The position numbers and the translations under genes were made by a program. Shown piece after piece: positions 33,396 through 41,514 of a DNA stretch of 45,705 bases; position 1 is the stretch's first letter, and every line of letters starts with the position of its first letter. This DNA comes from Eubacteriales bacterium (lineage in GTDB: Bacteria; Bacillota; Clostridia; UBA1381), in contig JAHAZB010000043.1 of the NCBI GenBank assembly GCA_018384175.1, forward strand, positions 1 to 45,705. Direction: 5' to 3'. Below the pieces are notes generated by a model that was not told the origin of the DNA, ran no database searches, and saw nothing but the letters and a program-made list of their open reading frames with translations.

Positions 33396-33598
33396 TTTAC
33401 AGAAAAATCAGTCACGCGCTCCGTCGTTCCTCCTCTTTCGTGAAAAGGCACGCATCAAGCTCGCCTGCTCGTTTGTAAACGCACTCGCGACGGCTCACAA
33501 TTGCTACCAACTTTTCACGATATTGCGCACTCTGTGCGCCCGAAAGCCCTTGATTTTACTGCGTCTCTGACTAAATCCTATAAGAACACTCGCACCAT
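33396..33598 (+). other. Structured, GC-shifted stretch between two terminators; no gene seen
   Basis: About 200 nt without a credible protein frame. It contains several inverted repeats: GATTTTTC/GAAAAATC near 33388-33409, CGTGAAAAG (33439-33447) with CTTTTCACG (33511-33519), and GCGCAC-TCT-GTGCGC (33525-33539). It is bounded by the tRNA terminator and a second strong terminator. It could be a small RNA, a decayed insertion at the tRNA, or a dispersed repeat. Confidence 0.35.
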
Positions 33599-33637
33599 AT
33601 CAGAGCAAGCTATATATTAGCTTGCTCTGTTTTTTCA
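33599..33637 (+). terminator. Second strong terminator downstream of tRNA-Leu
   Basis: CAGAGCAAGC pairs perfectly with GCTTGCTCTG, followed by TTTTTT. Confidence 0.85.
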
Positions 33638-33680
33638 AAAATCAGATATCGTCCATTCCTATGTTCTTTCTTTATCGCAC

Positions 33681-33719
33681 AAAAATATCCACCCCAAAGA
33701 AACACTTTGGAGTGGATAT
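33681..33719 (-). terminator. Terminator of the stalk-domain gene
   Basis: On the minus strand ATATCCACTCCAAAG pairs with CTTTGGGGTGGATAT (one wobble), followed by TTTT. Confidence 0.85.
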
Positions 33720-33736
33720 CAATGTTCATTAAAATC

Positions 33737-34723
33737 TTACGCTCTTGTGAGTGTCATAACGCCGTCAGCGATTTCAGCTGTGCAATTAAGCACCTGTGTA
33801 AAGAAGCTTACAGGAACGTATGTTACGCCACCTGCCTCTGTCTGTTCTGCAATCGGAGCTACCTCAAGCTCAAACGGAGTCATTCTTGCCTTATTATATA
33901 CATTTGTACCAATCTGGAAGTTTACACCCATAGGAACTGTACCGATTGTTACCGCATTAAAGTTGCTATCCCAGTTAACTTCAAGACCAAGTGCCTCAGA
34001 AACTGCTCTTACCGGCAACATATCAACACCGTCTTTTTCAACGATTTCAAACTTCTTGTCGCCAACCATCGCTTCTGTTGCTGTTTCTGCAGGAAGAACT
34101 TCCTCGGGTCTTGCCCCTGCATCACCAAGAACAATTACCTTCTCAGGAATAGCAATCGGAGGAATACTTCTTGTTGTGATACCGTAGATTGCTATAACCT
34201 CTTTACCGTCGATATCACCCTCAAAGTTGCTTCCATCCTTGTTTACAACCTTCTCCGGATCAACTGCAAGGGCAAGAGTATTTGCTGCATTTACATATGT
34301 TTCTTCTGTCTTTGTAAATACATCTGCATCAGCCTGAAGCTCGGCTTCTGTATCAATTACAATAGCATCGGGAGTGTAAACAGGAGGAAGTACCAACGGT
34401 GCAGGAGTATCCCAGCCTACAAATGCTGTGAATGATGCATCCTTTTCAATTTCTGCCTTTTCGCCCTTTTCGTTTACGATAACAGTGTCTTCAGTAAGGA
34501 TAAAATGAATTTCATTCTCATACTCATCAATACCCTTAACGTACTTAATTCCATGTTCCTCATAAAGTTCAGCACCCGTAACAACAGACTTTACAAACAT
34601 CTGCTGAGCAAGAGTTGTTTCTTCCTCATTTATAAGCATTATGTCCTTTTCTGCCATTTCCTGTGCTAATACTGTTGTTGATGCCATTGCGGCGGTAAGT
34701 AAAAATGCAATAACCTTTTTCAT
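33737..34723 (-). CDS. Secreted stalk-domain (copper-amine-oxidase-N-like) protein
   Basis: The 328-aa precursor has a signal peptide (about 1-20, MKKVIAFLLTAAMASTTVLA). The first 200 residues contain no family I recognise; they include strand-rich segments (EIHFILTEDTVIVNEKGEKAE) and an acidic Ala-rich stretch. The C-terminal 110 residues form the stalk domain (VDMLPVRAVSEALGLEVNWD, then GGVTYVPVSFFTQVL). It is probably exported and may bind the wall or other stalk proteins. The internal ATG 34723 follows GAAAGGAA; the longer frame is an untranslated upstream region. No partner gene is close on this strand. Confidence 0.85.
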   Translation of the reverse strand: MKKVIAFLLTAAMASTTVLAQEMAEKDIMLINEEETTLAQQMFVKSVVTGAELYEEHGIKYVKGIDEYENEIHFILTEDTVIVNEKGEKAEIEKDASFTAFVGWDTPAPLVLPPVYTPDAIVIDTEAELQADADVFTKTEETYVNAANTLALAVDPEKVVNKDGSNFEGDIDGKEVIAIYGITTRSIPPIAIPEKVIVLGDAGARPEEVLPAETATEAMVGDKKFEIVEKDGVDMLPVRAVSEALGLEVNWDSNFNAVTIGTVPMGVNFQIGTNVYNKARMTPFELEVAPIAEQTEAGGVTYVPVSFFTQVLNCTAEIADGVMTLTRA

Positions 34724-34890
34724 TTTTTTGATTCCTTTCATTTTTTTGATTTTTTTATATATTTTTGTTGTCCAACACCTATATAGACGATACCTTTTCA
34801 AAAAAGTTCCGTAATTTACAAAAAATTTTATAATATTTTTTACGTATCGGTTATATAATAATTCTGTATCAAATAAGAAAGGACCATGGT

Positions 34891-35199
34891 ATGATGAAAA
34901 CAATTAAATTGATACTTGCTGCAACATTGACTGCAGCTATGCTTGCAGGCTGTGGTTGCACCGCTAACGATAACAGCAATATCACACCATCGCCGTCATC
35001 AAGTCCTATGACCGACAATATGCAAAACGGCAATTCAGGCAATAATATGCAAAACAGCAATGCAGCCGACAATGCAAAGAACGGTATGGATAATATAGGC
35101 GATGCTGCAAACGACCTCACAGAAGGTGCTGGCAATGCTGTCAAGGGTGCTGTTGATGGTGTAGAAAACGCTGTCGGCAATATTACAGGCAACAAATAA
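34891..35199 (+). CDS. Small lipoprotein with Asn/Gly/Ala-rich low-complexity body
   Basis: The 102-aa product has a signal peptide with a lipobox (MLAGCGC, Cys at about residue 22). The mature part is low complexity, rich in Asn, Met, Gly and Ala, with repeats of the form MQNxNSxxNN and a helical tail (DAANDLTEGAGNAVKGAVDG). It should be lipid-anchored outside the cell; function unknown. AAAGGA precedes the start and a -10-like TATAAT lies at 34854-34859. It is divergent from the stalk-domain gene. Confidence 0.8.
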   Translation: MMKTIKLILAATLTAAMLAGCGCTANDNSNITPSPSSSPMTDNMQNGNSGNNMQNSNAADNAKNGMDNIGDAANDLTEGAGNAVKGAVDGVENAVGNITGNK

Positions 35200-35202
35200 G
35201 AA

Positions 35203-35239
35203 AAAAATTCCGACATTTCATTCTGTCGGAATTTTTTTT
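35203..35239. terminator. Bidirectional terminator
   Basis: AAATTCCGAC pairs with GTCGGAATTT, with long A and T tracts on both sides. It overlaps the 3' end of dtd. Confidence 0.9.
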
Positions 35240-35679
35240 GGTTTGCTGTCAATTATAAGTGTAACAGGTCCGTTGTTTAATAAATCGACCTTCATATCTG
35301 CACCAAAGATGCCATGCTCTACCTTACCAAATGTTTTTTTGACATAATCAAGGAACTTTTCATACATTTCCTCAGCAAAATCAGGCTTACCCGCCTTGTC
35401 AAAGCTCGGTCTTTTTCCCTTTTTACAATCACCGTAGAGTGTAAACTGACTTACAACCAGCACCTCACCGCCAATATCTGCAACCGACAAATTCATTTTA
35501 TCATTTGCATCACGGAAAATTCTAAGCCCCAATGCCTTATCGGCAAGATATTTAATATCTTCCTCCGTATCGCCATCAGCAACACCTAAAAGTATCAGTA
35601 TTCCTTCCCCTATCTTACCGACAATTTCATTATCAACGGTAACAGATGCGTGGGATACTCTTTGTATTACTATTCTCAT
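35218..35679 (-). CDS. dtd: D-aminoacyl-tRNA deacylase
   Basis: The 153-aa enzyme has the SQFTLYGD motif and the cross-subunit NNGPVTLIIDS block that carry the DTD active site. It removes D-amino acids, and glycine mischarged on tRNA-Ala, from tRNA. It lies 10 nt after folE on the same strand, at the end of the que-fol gene set. Its last codons form part of the terminator hairpin. Confidence 0.96.
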   Translation of the reverse strand: MRIVIQRVSHASVTVDNEIVGKIGEGILILLGVADGDTEEDIKYLADKALGLRIFRDANDKMNLSVADIGGEVLVVSQFTLYGDCKKGKRPSFDKAGKPDFAEEMYEKFLDYVKKTFGKVEHGIFGADMKVDLLNNGPVTLIIDSKPKKIPTE

Positions 35680-35689
35680 TTTTCTTTAC

Positions 35690-36268
35690 CTACTTTATCA
35701 GACTGTAAAATTCATTTCTAAGCTCGTGGTCGCTGTCAAAAAGACCTCTGATTGCGGCAGTTCTGGTTTTAGCACCACTTGAACGAATTCCTCTTGCCGT
35801 CATACAGCTATGCTCGCCCTCGATGACAACTATCACATCTTGTGAGCCCGTAACCTTCATCATAATCTCTGCAATATCCGAGCCAAGTCTTTCCTGAAGC
35901 TGAAGTCTTTTTGCTGCCATATCACAAATCCGTGCAATCTTTGAAAGTCCCAAAACCTTACCACACGGGATATATCCGACATGGACTCTCATATTATACA
36001 TAAGTGCAAGGTGATGCTCACAGTGCGAAAAGACCTCAATATCCTTTACAACAACAAGGTCATTGTTTTCAGGCATTTCAAATGACTTATCAAACATTTG
36101 GGCAATTTCGTCATTTGAGTATCTCATACCCTCGAAGACCTCAGCGTACATTCTTGCAACTCTTTCAGGAGTTTCTTTAAGCCCTTCGCTTTCAATATCA
36201 CCGCCAAGCTCTCCAATGAGTTCTTTAACAAGCTCTGCAATTCGTTTTTCGTTAAATTCTTTTTTCAC
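35690..36268 (-). CDS. folE: GTP cyclohydrolase I
   Basis: The 192-aa enzyme converts GTP to dihydroneopterin triphosphate, the entry to both folate and queuosine. The zinc ligands lie in HCEHHLALM and [10 protein letters not shown], and [10 protein letters not shown] is typical. GTG 36268 is preferred: a TTG at 36295 would place the strong AAAGGAG inside the coding region. The distance from that site to the GTG is long, so the start is not certain. With queD, queE and queC directly upstream, its product probably feeds preQ1 synthesis. Confidence 0.94.
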   Translation of the reverse strand: MKKEFNEKRIAELVKELIGELGGDIESEGLKETPERVARMYAEVFEGMRYSNDEIAQMFDKSFEMPENNDLVVVKDIEVFSHCEHHLALMYNMRVHVGYIPCGKVLGLSKIARICDMAAKRLQLQERLGSDIAEIMMKVTGSQDVIVVIEGEHSCMTARGIRSSGAKTRTAAIRGLFDSDHELRNEFYSLIK

Positions 36269-36310
36269 AACTCTACCTATATCTCCTTTCGTCAACCCTA
36301 AGGCTAAAAG

Positions 36311-36393
36311 AAATTTTCGCAGATTGCCACTTTGAACAGCGACGGCGTACGTAGTTACTCCAAGCTGTGATAAGCGGTGAGATGCGGAAATTT
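36311..36393 (-). other. Symmetric imperfect hairpin in the folE leader
   Basis: Three nested helices can form on the minus strand: an outer 11-bp stem (AAATTTCCGCA/TGCGAAAATTT, one mismatch), a middle stem CCGCTT/AAGTGG and an inner stem ACAGC/GCTGT. They are separated by equal-sized internal loops of 5+5 and 3+3 nt and capped by a 23-nt loop. It lies between queE and folE, where no protein is encoded. It does not fit the preQ1 or THF riboswitch patterns I know. Confidence 0.45.
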
Positions 36394-36401
36394 ATTTAGA
36401 C

Positions 36402-37085
36402 TTATACTCCTCTTTTATTTGCATCCCATATAATTTTATGCAACTGAAGTTGCAGATTAGCTTCTTCCAAAATCGGTTCTTTTACAATTCGTTCCGCCAA
36501 AGCCTGCAAATCGTATTTTCCGTAAACTGCACCGATAAATATTCTCGGCATTACGTCATAGATTCGTTTCATTCTCTCTACCACTTCAAGCATTTTATCA
36601 AAGTCCTCATCACTGCCGACAACGAACTTCACCACATCCTGAGGCATCAGGCTTTCAAAATTGCTCCAGAGCATTTTGTCCTCCACTCCGCTTGTTGGTA
36701 ACTTGTAGTCAATGGTAAAAAACAGCTTGTCCTCATCGTGTATTCTCAAATCACGCATAAACTCCATAATGTCAGTCGCACCATTTGTTTCGATATTAAC
36801 CTCGTGCCCTCTGATTAAAAGCTCATCGGCAAGTTCTGCAATACCATCAGCAATAAGCGGTTCTCCGCCGGTTAAGGTTACATATTTTTTTATATCCCTA
36901 TTTAATATGTCCCCAATCGTCATCTCTGTAAATTTACATTCTTCCTTTTCACCAAAAAGTGCATAAAGCGTATCGCAATAGCTGCATCTTAAATTACAGC
37001 CTGCTAAACGAATGAATGTAGCAGGGCTTCCCGCTCTTTTGCCTTCGCCCTCTATACTGTCAAAAATCTCTACTACCTTATACAT
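36402..37085 (-). CDS. queE: 7-carboxy-7-deazaguanine synthase (radical SAM)
   Basis: The 227-aa enzyme has the radical-SAM cluster motif GCNLRCSYCDT near residue 30, the substrate-binding start MYKVVEIFDSIEGEG and TLTGGEPLI. It turns carboxytetrahydropterin into 7-carboxy-7-deazaguanine. ATG 37085 lies inside the end of queD and overlaps its stop region by 8 nt, showing translational coupling. A longer frame from 37118 is not needed. Confidence 0.95.
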   Translation of the reverse strand: MYKVVEIFDSIEGEGKRAGSPATFIRLAGCNLRCSYCDTLYALFGEKEECKFTEMTIGDILNRDIKKYVTLTGGEPLIADGIAELADELLIRGHEVNIETNGATDIMEFMRDLRIHDEDKLFFTIDYKLPTSGVEDKMLWSNFESLMPQDVVKFVVGSDEDFDKMLEVVERMKRIYDVMPRIFIGAVYGKYDLQALAERIVKEPILEEANLQLQLHKIIWDANKRGV

Positions 37086-37410
37086 AGTACACCGCCTTGT
37101 TGTTTTCGCTTTCCTCAACCTCTACACGATAGCAAAAAGGTGCAAGCTCTTCTAAAATAAACTTTGCCATATTCTCAGCTGTTGGGTTAAAGTCAACCAC
37201 ATCGTTTATCACCTTATGGTCAAGCTTATCGGAAATCTTTTTCTTAATCTCAGTAAAGTCCATAATCATTCCGTTTTCATTAAGAGTTTCGCTTCTTAAA
37301 TAAACGGTTACCATCCAGTTATGACCATGAAGATTGGAGCATTTGGACTCATAGTTAAGCTTAAGCTGATGCGCCGCACTGATTTCAAGTCTTTTTATAA
37401 CCTCGTACAT
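37078..37410 (-). CDS. queD: 6-carboxytetrahydropterin synthase
   Basis: The 110-aa enzyme has the zinc-binding His in SAAHQL and HGHNW, and a late catalytic Glu-rich block (VEVEESENN). It converts dihydroneopterin triphosphate, the FolE product, into 6-carboxytetrahydropterin. It starts directly after the queC stop and overlaps queE. Confidence 0.95.
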   Translation of the reverse strand: MYEVIKRLEISAAHQLKLNYESKCSNLHGHNWMVTVYLRSETLNENGMIMDFTEIKKKISDKLDHKVINDVVDFNPTAENMAKFILEELAPFCYRVEVEESENNKAVYYV

Positions 37411-38073
37411 TTAGTTTTCCTTCCTTTTCATATATTCGTCATAGCCTCTTTTTCTCAAAAAGCAAGCAGGACAATCACCACAGCCCTCGCCAATGATTCC
37501 ATTGTAACAAGTGAGGGTTTCGTTATACACAATATCAAGTATTCCAAGCTTGTCCGCAAGCTCCCATGTATCTGCTTTTGTAAGCCACATAAGCGGTGTA
37601 TGGATAACAAAATTATAATCCATAGCAAGATTAAGTGTTACATTAAGCGATTTTACAAACATATCCCTGCAGTCAGGGTATCCCGAAAAGTCGGTTTCAC
37701 ATACACCTGTTACAAGCTCGGTCATACCGTGAGTTTTTGCATATATTGCCGCATAGCTCAAAAAGAGTAAATTTCTTCCTTCAACAAAAGTGTTAGGAGG
37801 TGTCCCCTCCGGCTTTTCCTTCTCAACAGGAATATCCTCACGTGTAAGTGAATTCGGTGAAAGCTGATTTATAATCGGTGTTTCAACTATCTCAAACTCA
37901 ATACCAACATCAGCACAGATTTTCTCTGCACAGACAAGCTCCGCCTTATGTCTTTGACCGTAATCAAAACCAATAGCCGCCGTATTCTCCTTGCCAAATC
38001 TCTCTATTGCCCAAAAAAGGCAGGTTGTAGAATCCTGTCCACCGGACAGAACCACAAGTGCTTTTTTATCCAT
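37411..38073 (-). CDS. queC: 7-cyano-7-deazaguanine synthase
   Basis: The 220-aa ATP-dependent enzyme has the PP-loop [15 protein letters not shown] at its start and four zinc-binding cysteines near the C-terminus ([20 protein letters not shown]). It makes preQ0 from 7-carboxy-7-deazaguanine. It is followed immediately by queD. Upstream, a 600-nt zone of gene relics separates it from queF. Confidence 0.96.
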   Translation of the reverse strand: MDKKALVVLSGGQDSTTCLFWAIERFGKENTAAIGFDYGQRHKAELVCAEKICADVGIEFEIVETPIINQLSPNSLTREDIPVEKEKPEGTPPNTFVEGRNLLFLSYAAIYAKTHGMTELVTGVCETDFSGYPDCRDMFVKSLNVTLNLAMDYNFVIHTPLMWLTKADTWELADKLGILDIVYNETLTCYNGIIGEGCGDCPACFLRKRGYDEYMKRKEN

Positions 38074-38106
38074 AAATCATCTTGCTCCCTTATATTCTTA
38101 TATCTT

Positions 38107-38316
38107 TTAATAATCAAAACTCTCTATCATAACCGACACACCGTCCGGAATTGCGGTAATCTTTACTTTATCTCTTCCCAACTGTTCTTTAGCCATTGAA
38201 ATAGCCTCATCTATGGAATGAGCCGGAATCATGTGCATATTTCTAATAACTTCATCAGTCATCTCAGAAACGTAACTCACTTTAGTTTTTCCGTATGGAA
38301 ATAATACTTCTTTCAT
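38107..38316 (-). pseudogene. larA-like gene with in-frame deletion of its middle (only both ends remain)
   Basis: The 69-codon frame begins MKEVLFPYGKTKVSY, like the start of nickel-dependent lactate racemase LarA. It then jumps to a segment matching the LarA C-terminus: DEVIRNMHMIPAHSIDEA, ITAIPDGVSVM. Some 330-350 residues, including the nickel-pincer ligands and the catalytic His pair, are missing. The frame is open with its ATG intact, so a short protein could still be made. The fit is by memory of the family; alternative is a genuine small protein. Confidence 0.65.
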
Positions 38317-38337
38317 ACATAATCCCTATTATCTGGC

Positions 38338-38571
38338 TTACTTTTTTACATAATCAGTTACTCTTATTATTAACGGAATCACTATCAGCTGCAACAGTAT
38401 TCCGGGAATTGCATCTACAAATCCTCCATATGCAGCAAGTTCAAATGCCATCCATATCGCATTGGGATATAACGGTGGCATATTAAAGCATACCGCACGC
38501 AGTAAAGGTAACACAAATCCGACTATCGCACCATACCCATTGACAGAAAGACTGCCGATAGTATCATTCTT
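38338..38571 (-). pseudogene. Remnant of an ECF-transporter S component
   Basis: The frame is open from after a stop at 38572-38574 and has no start. It encodes YGAIVGFVLPLLRAV, then NMPPLYPNAIWMAFELAAYG, then directly GFVDAIPGILLQLIVIPLII. The first two parts resemble the middle of ECF S components and the last their final helix, so about 60 residues between them, and the N-terminus, appear lost. It ends 21 nt before the larA-like stub, suggesting both belonged to one operon. Confidence 0.5.
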
Positions 38572-38587
38572 TCATTTTTACGTTTCA

Positions 38588-38677
38588 CTATACACCTGCT
38601 GCTCCCGTTCCGGGTGTACCGGCATCAGATGATGGCAAAACTTTTTTAGTAAGTTTCGCATAATTTCCCAGCCACTC
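38588..38677 (-). other. Short open stretch, possible third gene fragment
   Basis: A 29-codon open frame without a start reads WLGNYAKLTKKVLPSSDAGT and ends PGTGAAGV followed by TAG. A hairpin TACACC/GGTGTA overlaps its end. I do not recognise it. With the two relics next to it, it may be another decayed gene end. Confidence 0.25.
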
Positions 38678-38694
38678 TCATTAAACCAATTTCC

Positions 38695-39171
38695 TTACTT
38701 TATATCAAAAGATGCAAACAATCTGTCTTCTGCAAGCTTTTCGTATTTAGTACCCTTTCTGCCGTAATTTGCGAAAGGATAAATCGCAATACCTCCTCTT
38801 GGGGTAAATACTCCCTTTACTTCAAGATACTTAGGGTCCATAAGCTTTACGAGGTCTTTCATTATGATATTAACACAGTCCTCATGGAAATCACCACGGT
38901 TTCTGAAGCTGAACAGATAAAGCTTTAAGCTCTTACTTTCAACCATTCTCTCGTCGGGGATATAGTTTATAACAATCTTCGCAAAATCCGGCTGTCCTGT
39001 TATCGGACAAAGAGATGTAAACTCAGGACAGTTAAATGTTACCATATAGTCATTTTCCGGATGCTTGTTTATAAAGGTTTCCAAAACCTCAGGTGCATAG
39101 TCATCACGGTAAACTGTTTTCTTGTTTCCTAAAAGGGACAAGCCCTCTGTTTCTTTATCATTTCTCGGCAT
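38695..39171 (-). CDS. queF: NADPH-dependent 7-cyano-7-deazaguanine reductase
   Basis: The 158-aa short-type QueF has the nucleophilic Cys in [14 protein letters not shown] and the general acid Asp/His block GDFHEDCVN. It reduces preQ0 to preQ1. It starts 14 nt after the Nif3-like gene, and belongs with trmK and nif3 in one transcript. The other que genes lie 620 nt downstream beyond the relic zone. Confidence 0.95.
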   Translation of the reverse strand: MPRNDKETEGLSLLGNKKTVYRDDYAPEVLETFINKHPENDYMVTFNCPEFTSLCPITGQPDFAKIVINYIPDERMVESKSLKLYLFSFRNRGDFHEDCVNIIMKDLVKLMDPKYLEVKGVFTPRGGIAIYPFANYGRKGTKYEKLAEDRLFASFDIK

Positions 39172-39185
39172 TTATAATCACTTCC

Positions 39186-39956
39186 TTATATAAATTGAAA
39201 TATGTCTTTATTCTTTGATTTTACCATTTCAAGACCGGTATCCTTTAATACACGCTCAAAAATATCTATCGACATTATCTCTGTGGGATAATGCCCTGCA
39301 TCTATCATCACAGCACCAAGTGCCACGATATCCTGTGTTCTGTGATACTTAAGGTCGCCTGTTACAATCAAGTCAGCCCCCATCGAAACCGCCGTTGCCG
39401 CAATATCATCACTTGCACCGGAGCCTACTGCAACTTTTTTTATCTTCTTTTCCATATTACCAGAAACTCTTACCGACGTTTTAAGCACGACTTTTACAAG
39501 CTCTGCAAACTCCGCTGCTGTCATTTCCTTGTCCAAATCTCCAATTCTTCCAAGCCCTGCTCCCGCTATATCCGTTTTAAGAACAACCTGTGCATTTTTT
39601 AGTCCAAAAAGCTCTGCAAGCTCATCATTCAAGCCACCTTTTGCGGAATCAAGATTTGTATGTGCCGCAAAAACTGCAATATCTGCATCTATTAAATCAA
39701 GCAGCATCTTACCCTCTACTGTATTATCGGTAATTCTGTTTATGCCCGAAAACATCATAGGGTGATGCGAAACAATCATATCCACCTTTTCCGATACCGC
39801 CTCTTTTACAACAAACGGTGTAATATCAAGAGTTAAAAGCACCTTTTTAACCTCTTTATCACTTCTGCCAACAAGGAGTCCAATATTATCCCATTCCTCA
39901 GCGCACTGAGGCGGAAATGCTGTTTCTATAAGTTCTTTAATAGCTGATACTTTCAT
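39186..39956 (-). CDS. Nif3-like dinuclear metal centre protein
   Basis: The 256-aa protein has the metal-binding HHPMMFSGINRI, AHTNLDSAKGGLND and, near the end, DAGHYPTE. Family members bind two metals; some act as GTP cyclohydrolase-like or remain unassigned. ATG 39956 follows GGAGGG and overlaps the trmK stop by 4 nt (ATGA), the standard trmK-nif3 pairing in Firmicutes. Confidence 0.93.
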   Translation of the reverse strand: MKVSAIKELIETAFPPQCAEEWDNIGLLVGRSDKEVKKVLLTLDITPFVVKEAVSEKVDMIVSHHPMMFSGINRITDNTVEGKMLLDLIDADIAVFAAHTNLDSAKGGLNDELAELFGLKNAQVVLKTDIAGAGLGRIGDLDKEMTAAEFAELVKVVLKTSVRVSGNMEKKIKKVAVGSGASDDIAATAVSMGADLIVTGDLKYHRTQDIVALGAVMIDAGHYPTEIMSIDIFERVLKDTGLEMVKSKNKDIFQFI

Positions 39957-40630
39957 ACTCTTCCCTCCAGTTTGCATACACGTTCAAGCAATTTCGTGTA
40001 TCTGTCAATCTCAGCAAGGTTTTTCTCCTTAGCCTTCTTAAGTCCGGTTAATATCTTCTCAAATTCACGTTTTTTCTTAGCAAGCAGCTTGGGGAATTTT
40101 TCGTGGCTATAAAGGTATTCCGGCAAATGTAGATCAAACTCGTCCTTATATTCGTAGCCTATACCTTTCTTTGCAATAATCAGATTATACACCTTAAATC
40201 CTTCGGTTGTGATATCCTCAGAAACTATTTCATAGCCGCTATCCGAAAGAAAGCTTCTTAGTAAATCCTGCGAATTCATAGGCTGCAGCAACAGCATTTC
40301 AGCCGATTTTGCAACAACTTCTCCTTCTTCGAGAATAGTTCTTATCAGCTCGCCACCCATTCCTGCTATTATAACAGTATCACACTCTCCCTCTGAAAGC
40401 GGTAAAAGACCACTACCAAGTCTTAGCTCTATCTTATCTTCGCAACCATTGGCTTTTACATTACATTCAGCAGAATGAAGCGGACCTTTATTATAATCGG
40501 TAGCAATAATTCTTTCTGCTTTACCACAAAGCGCAAGCTGCACAGGGATATATGCGTGGTCGGTGCCAATATCTGCAACCGTTCTTCCCTCTATATGTGA
40601 AATTATCATATTCAGTCTGTCAGTAAGCAT
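39953..40630 (-). CDS. trmK: tRNA (adenine22-N1)-methyltransferase
   Basis: The 225-aa enzyme has the SAM motif TVADIGTDHAYIPV, IIAGMGGELI and LLLQPMNSQDLLR, all typical of TrmK. A C-terminal coiled coil (about 180-220) completes it. It methylates A22 in the D-loop of tRNAs for Ser, Tyr and others. It is the first gene of the trmK-nif3-queF set. Confidence 0.95.
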   Translation of the reverse strand: MLTDRLNMIISHIEGRTVADIGTDHAYIPVQLALCGKAERIIATDYNKGPLHSAECNVKANGCEDKIELRLGSGLLPLSEGECDTVIIAGMGGELIRTILEEGEVVAKSAEMLLLQPMNSQDLLRSFLSDSGYEIVSEDITTEGFKVYNLIIAKKGIGYEYKDEFDLHLPEYLYSHEKFPKLLAKKKREFEKILTGLKKAKEKNLAEIDRYTKLLERVCKLEGRV

Positions 40631-40649
40631 AGATAATTCCTTTCTCTAA

Positions 40650-40680
40650 TCAAAATGGGAACGGGCTATACCCCATTCCC
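40650..40680 (-). terminator. Weak terminator of the 216-aa membrane protein gene
   Basis: On the minus strand GGGAATGGG pairs with CCCGTTCCC (one wobble), followed by ATTTTG. The imperfect T-run suggests partial read-through into trmK. Confidence 0.5.
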
Positions 40681-40682
40681 GT

Positions 40683-41333
40683 TTAGTCAATCACTTCACG
40701 TTTTCTTCTTAAAAGACGTATATTAGTCTTAAACTCCAGTCCTGCAGCAATATGCTCCACAATATCAACGATTCTGTAGAGTGCATCAACATCAAAGTCA
40801 GTTACCGACATCACATACATTCTGTCATCATTAAGACGTATGTACAAAATATCACTGCGCTTCATAACCGATGCGAGTCTGCGGTTTACAGCCGATACAT
40901 CATTTATTCTTTTGTCAAGTTCAAAATCTTTAACAGCACGGGAAAGGAAAGCCTTTGTTCCTATTGCCATATCCTTGATATCAGACACTTTGATTTCTTC
41001 TGTTATAGTTTTTGCCGGAACAAAATCCGCAAAAAAACGTGGTCTGAAATCAATAACATATGGAAAGAATCCGTTTTCCCATCTTCTTATTATCAATTTT
41101 TCACCATCACAGACTACCGACTGCGGAAAGGTGGAATTGATTTTTATAACTGTATACATCACCCCGAGTATGCCGCCAATAAAGTATGCCGTAGCAAACA
41201 GAAATGAACTGTTTATAACACTAACCGCCGCAAGCATAAGTCCTATAACAGACACCGCCGCAACAATTGCTATTTTTATCATATTCATTCTCTTTTTATT
41301 TGCGGCAAGCTCTGCTTTAATAAGCTTTGCCAT
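40683..41333 (-). CDS. Hypothetical membrane protein with two transmembrane helices
   Basis: The 216-aa protein has two adjacent helices (about 20-38 and 44-65), then a cytoplasmic domain of about 150 residues with strand-rich segments (DILYIRLNDDRMYVMSVTDF). The layout resembles small membrane proteins with a PH-like domain (bPH), but I see no diagnostic motif. It lies upstream of trmK on the same strand, separated by a weak terminator. Function unknown. Confidence 0.7.
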   Translation of the reverse strand: MAKLIKAELAANKKRMNMIKIAIVAAVSVIGLMLAAVSVINSSFLFATAYFIGGILGVMYTVIKINSTFPQSVVCDGEKLIIRRWENGFFPYVIDFRPRFFADFVPAKTITEEIKVSDIKDMAIGTKAFLSRAVKDFELDKRINDVSAVNRRLASVMKRSDILYIRLNDDRMYVMSVTDFDVDALYRIVDIVEHIAAGLEFKTNIRLLRRKREVID

Positions 41334-41453
41334 ATTCTTATCCTCTTTAACCGATTATTCTTCACATAATTATCTGTACCATTTTGACATAACAATACAG
41401 AATATATTATATTATAATATTCATTGAAAATCAATATTTATTTGATAAAAAGA

Positions 41454-41482
41454 TTGAATTATGCCAAAAAATACTGTATAAT
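41454..41482 (+). promoter_or_regulatory. Sigma-A promoter of prfA
   Basis: TTGAAT (41454-41459) and a perfect TATAAT (41477-41482) are 17 nt apart. Confidence 0.8.
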
Positions 41483-41514
41483 AGATATGATTTATTTTTT
41501 ACGAGGTGCGAAAA

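Noticed and set aside
33707-34435. A 242-codon Cys-rich plus-strand frame
   Set aside because: It is fully antisense to the stalk-domain gene, has no ribosome site and shows composition typical of a shadow frame.
36269-36401. preQ1 or THF riboswitch before folE
   Set aside because: A hairpin is present, but none of the conserved bases of either riboswitch class that I know could be placed.
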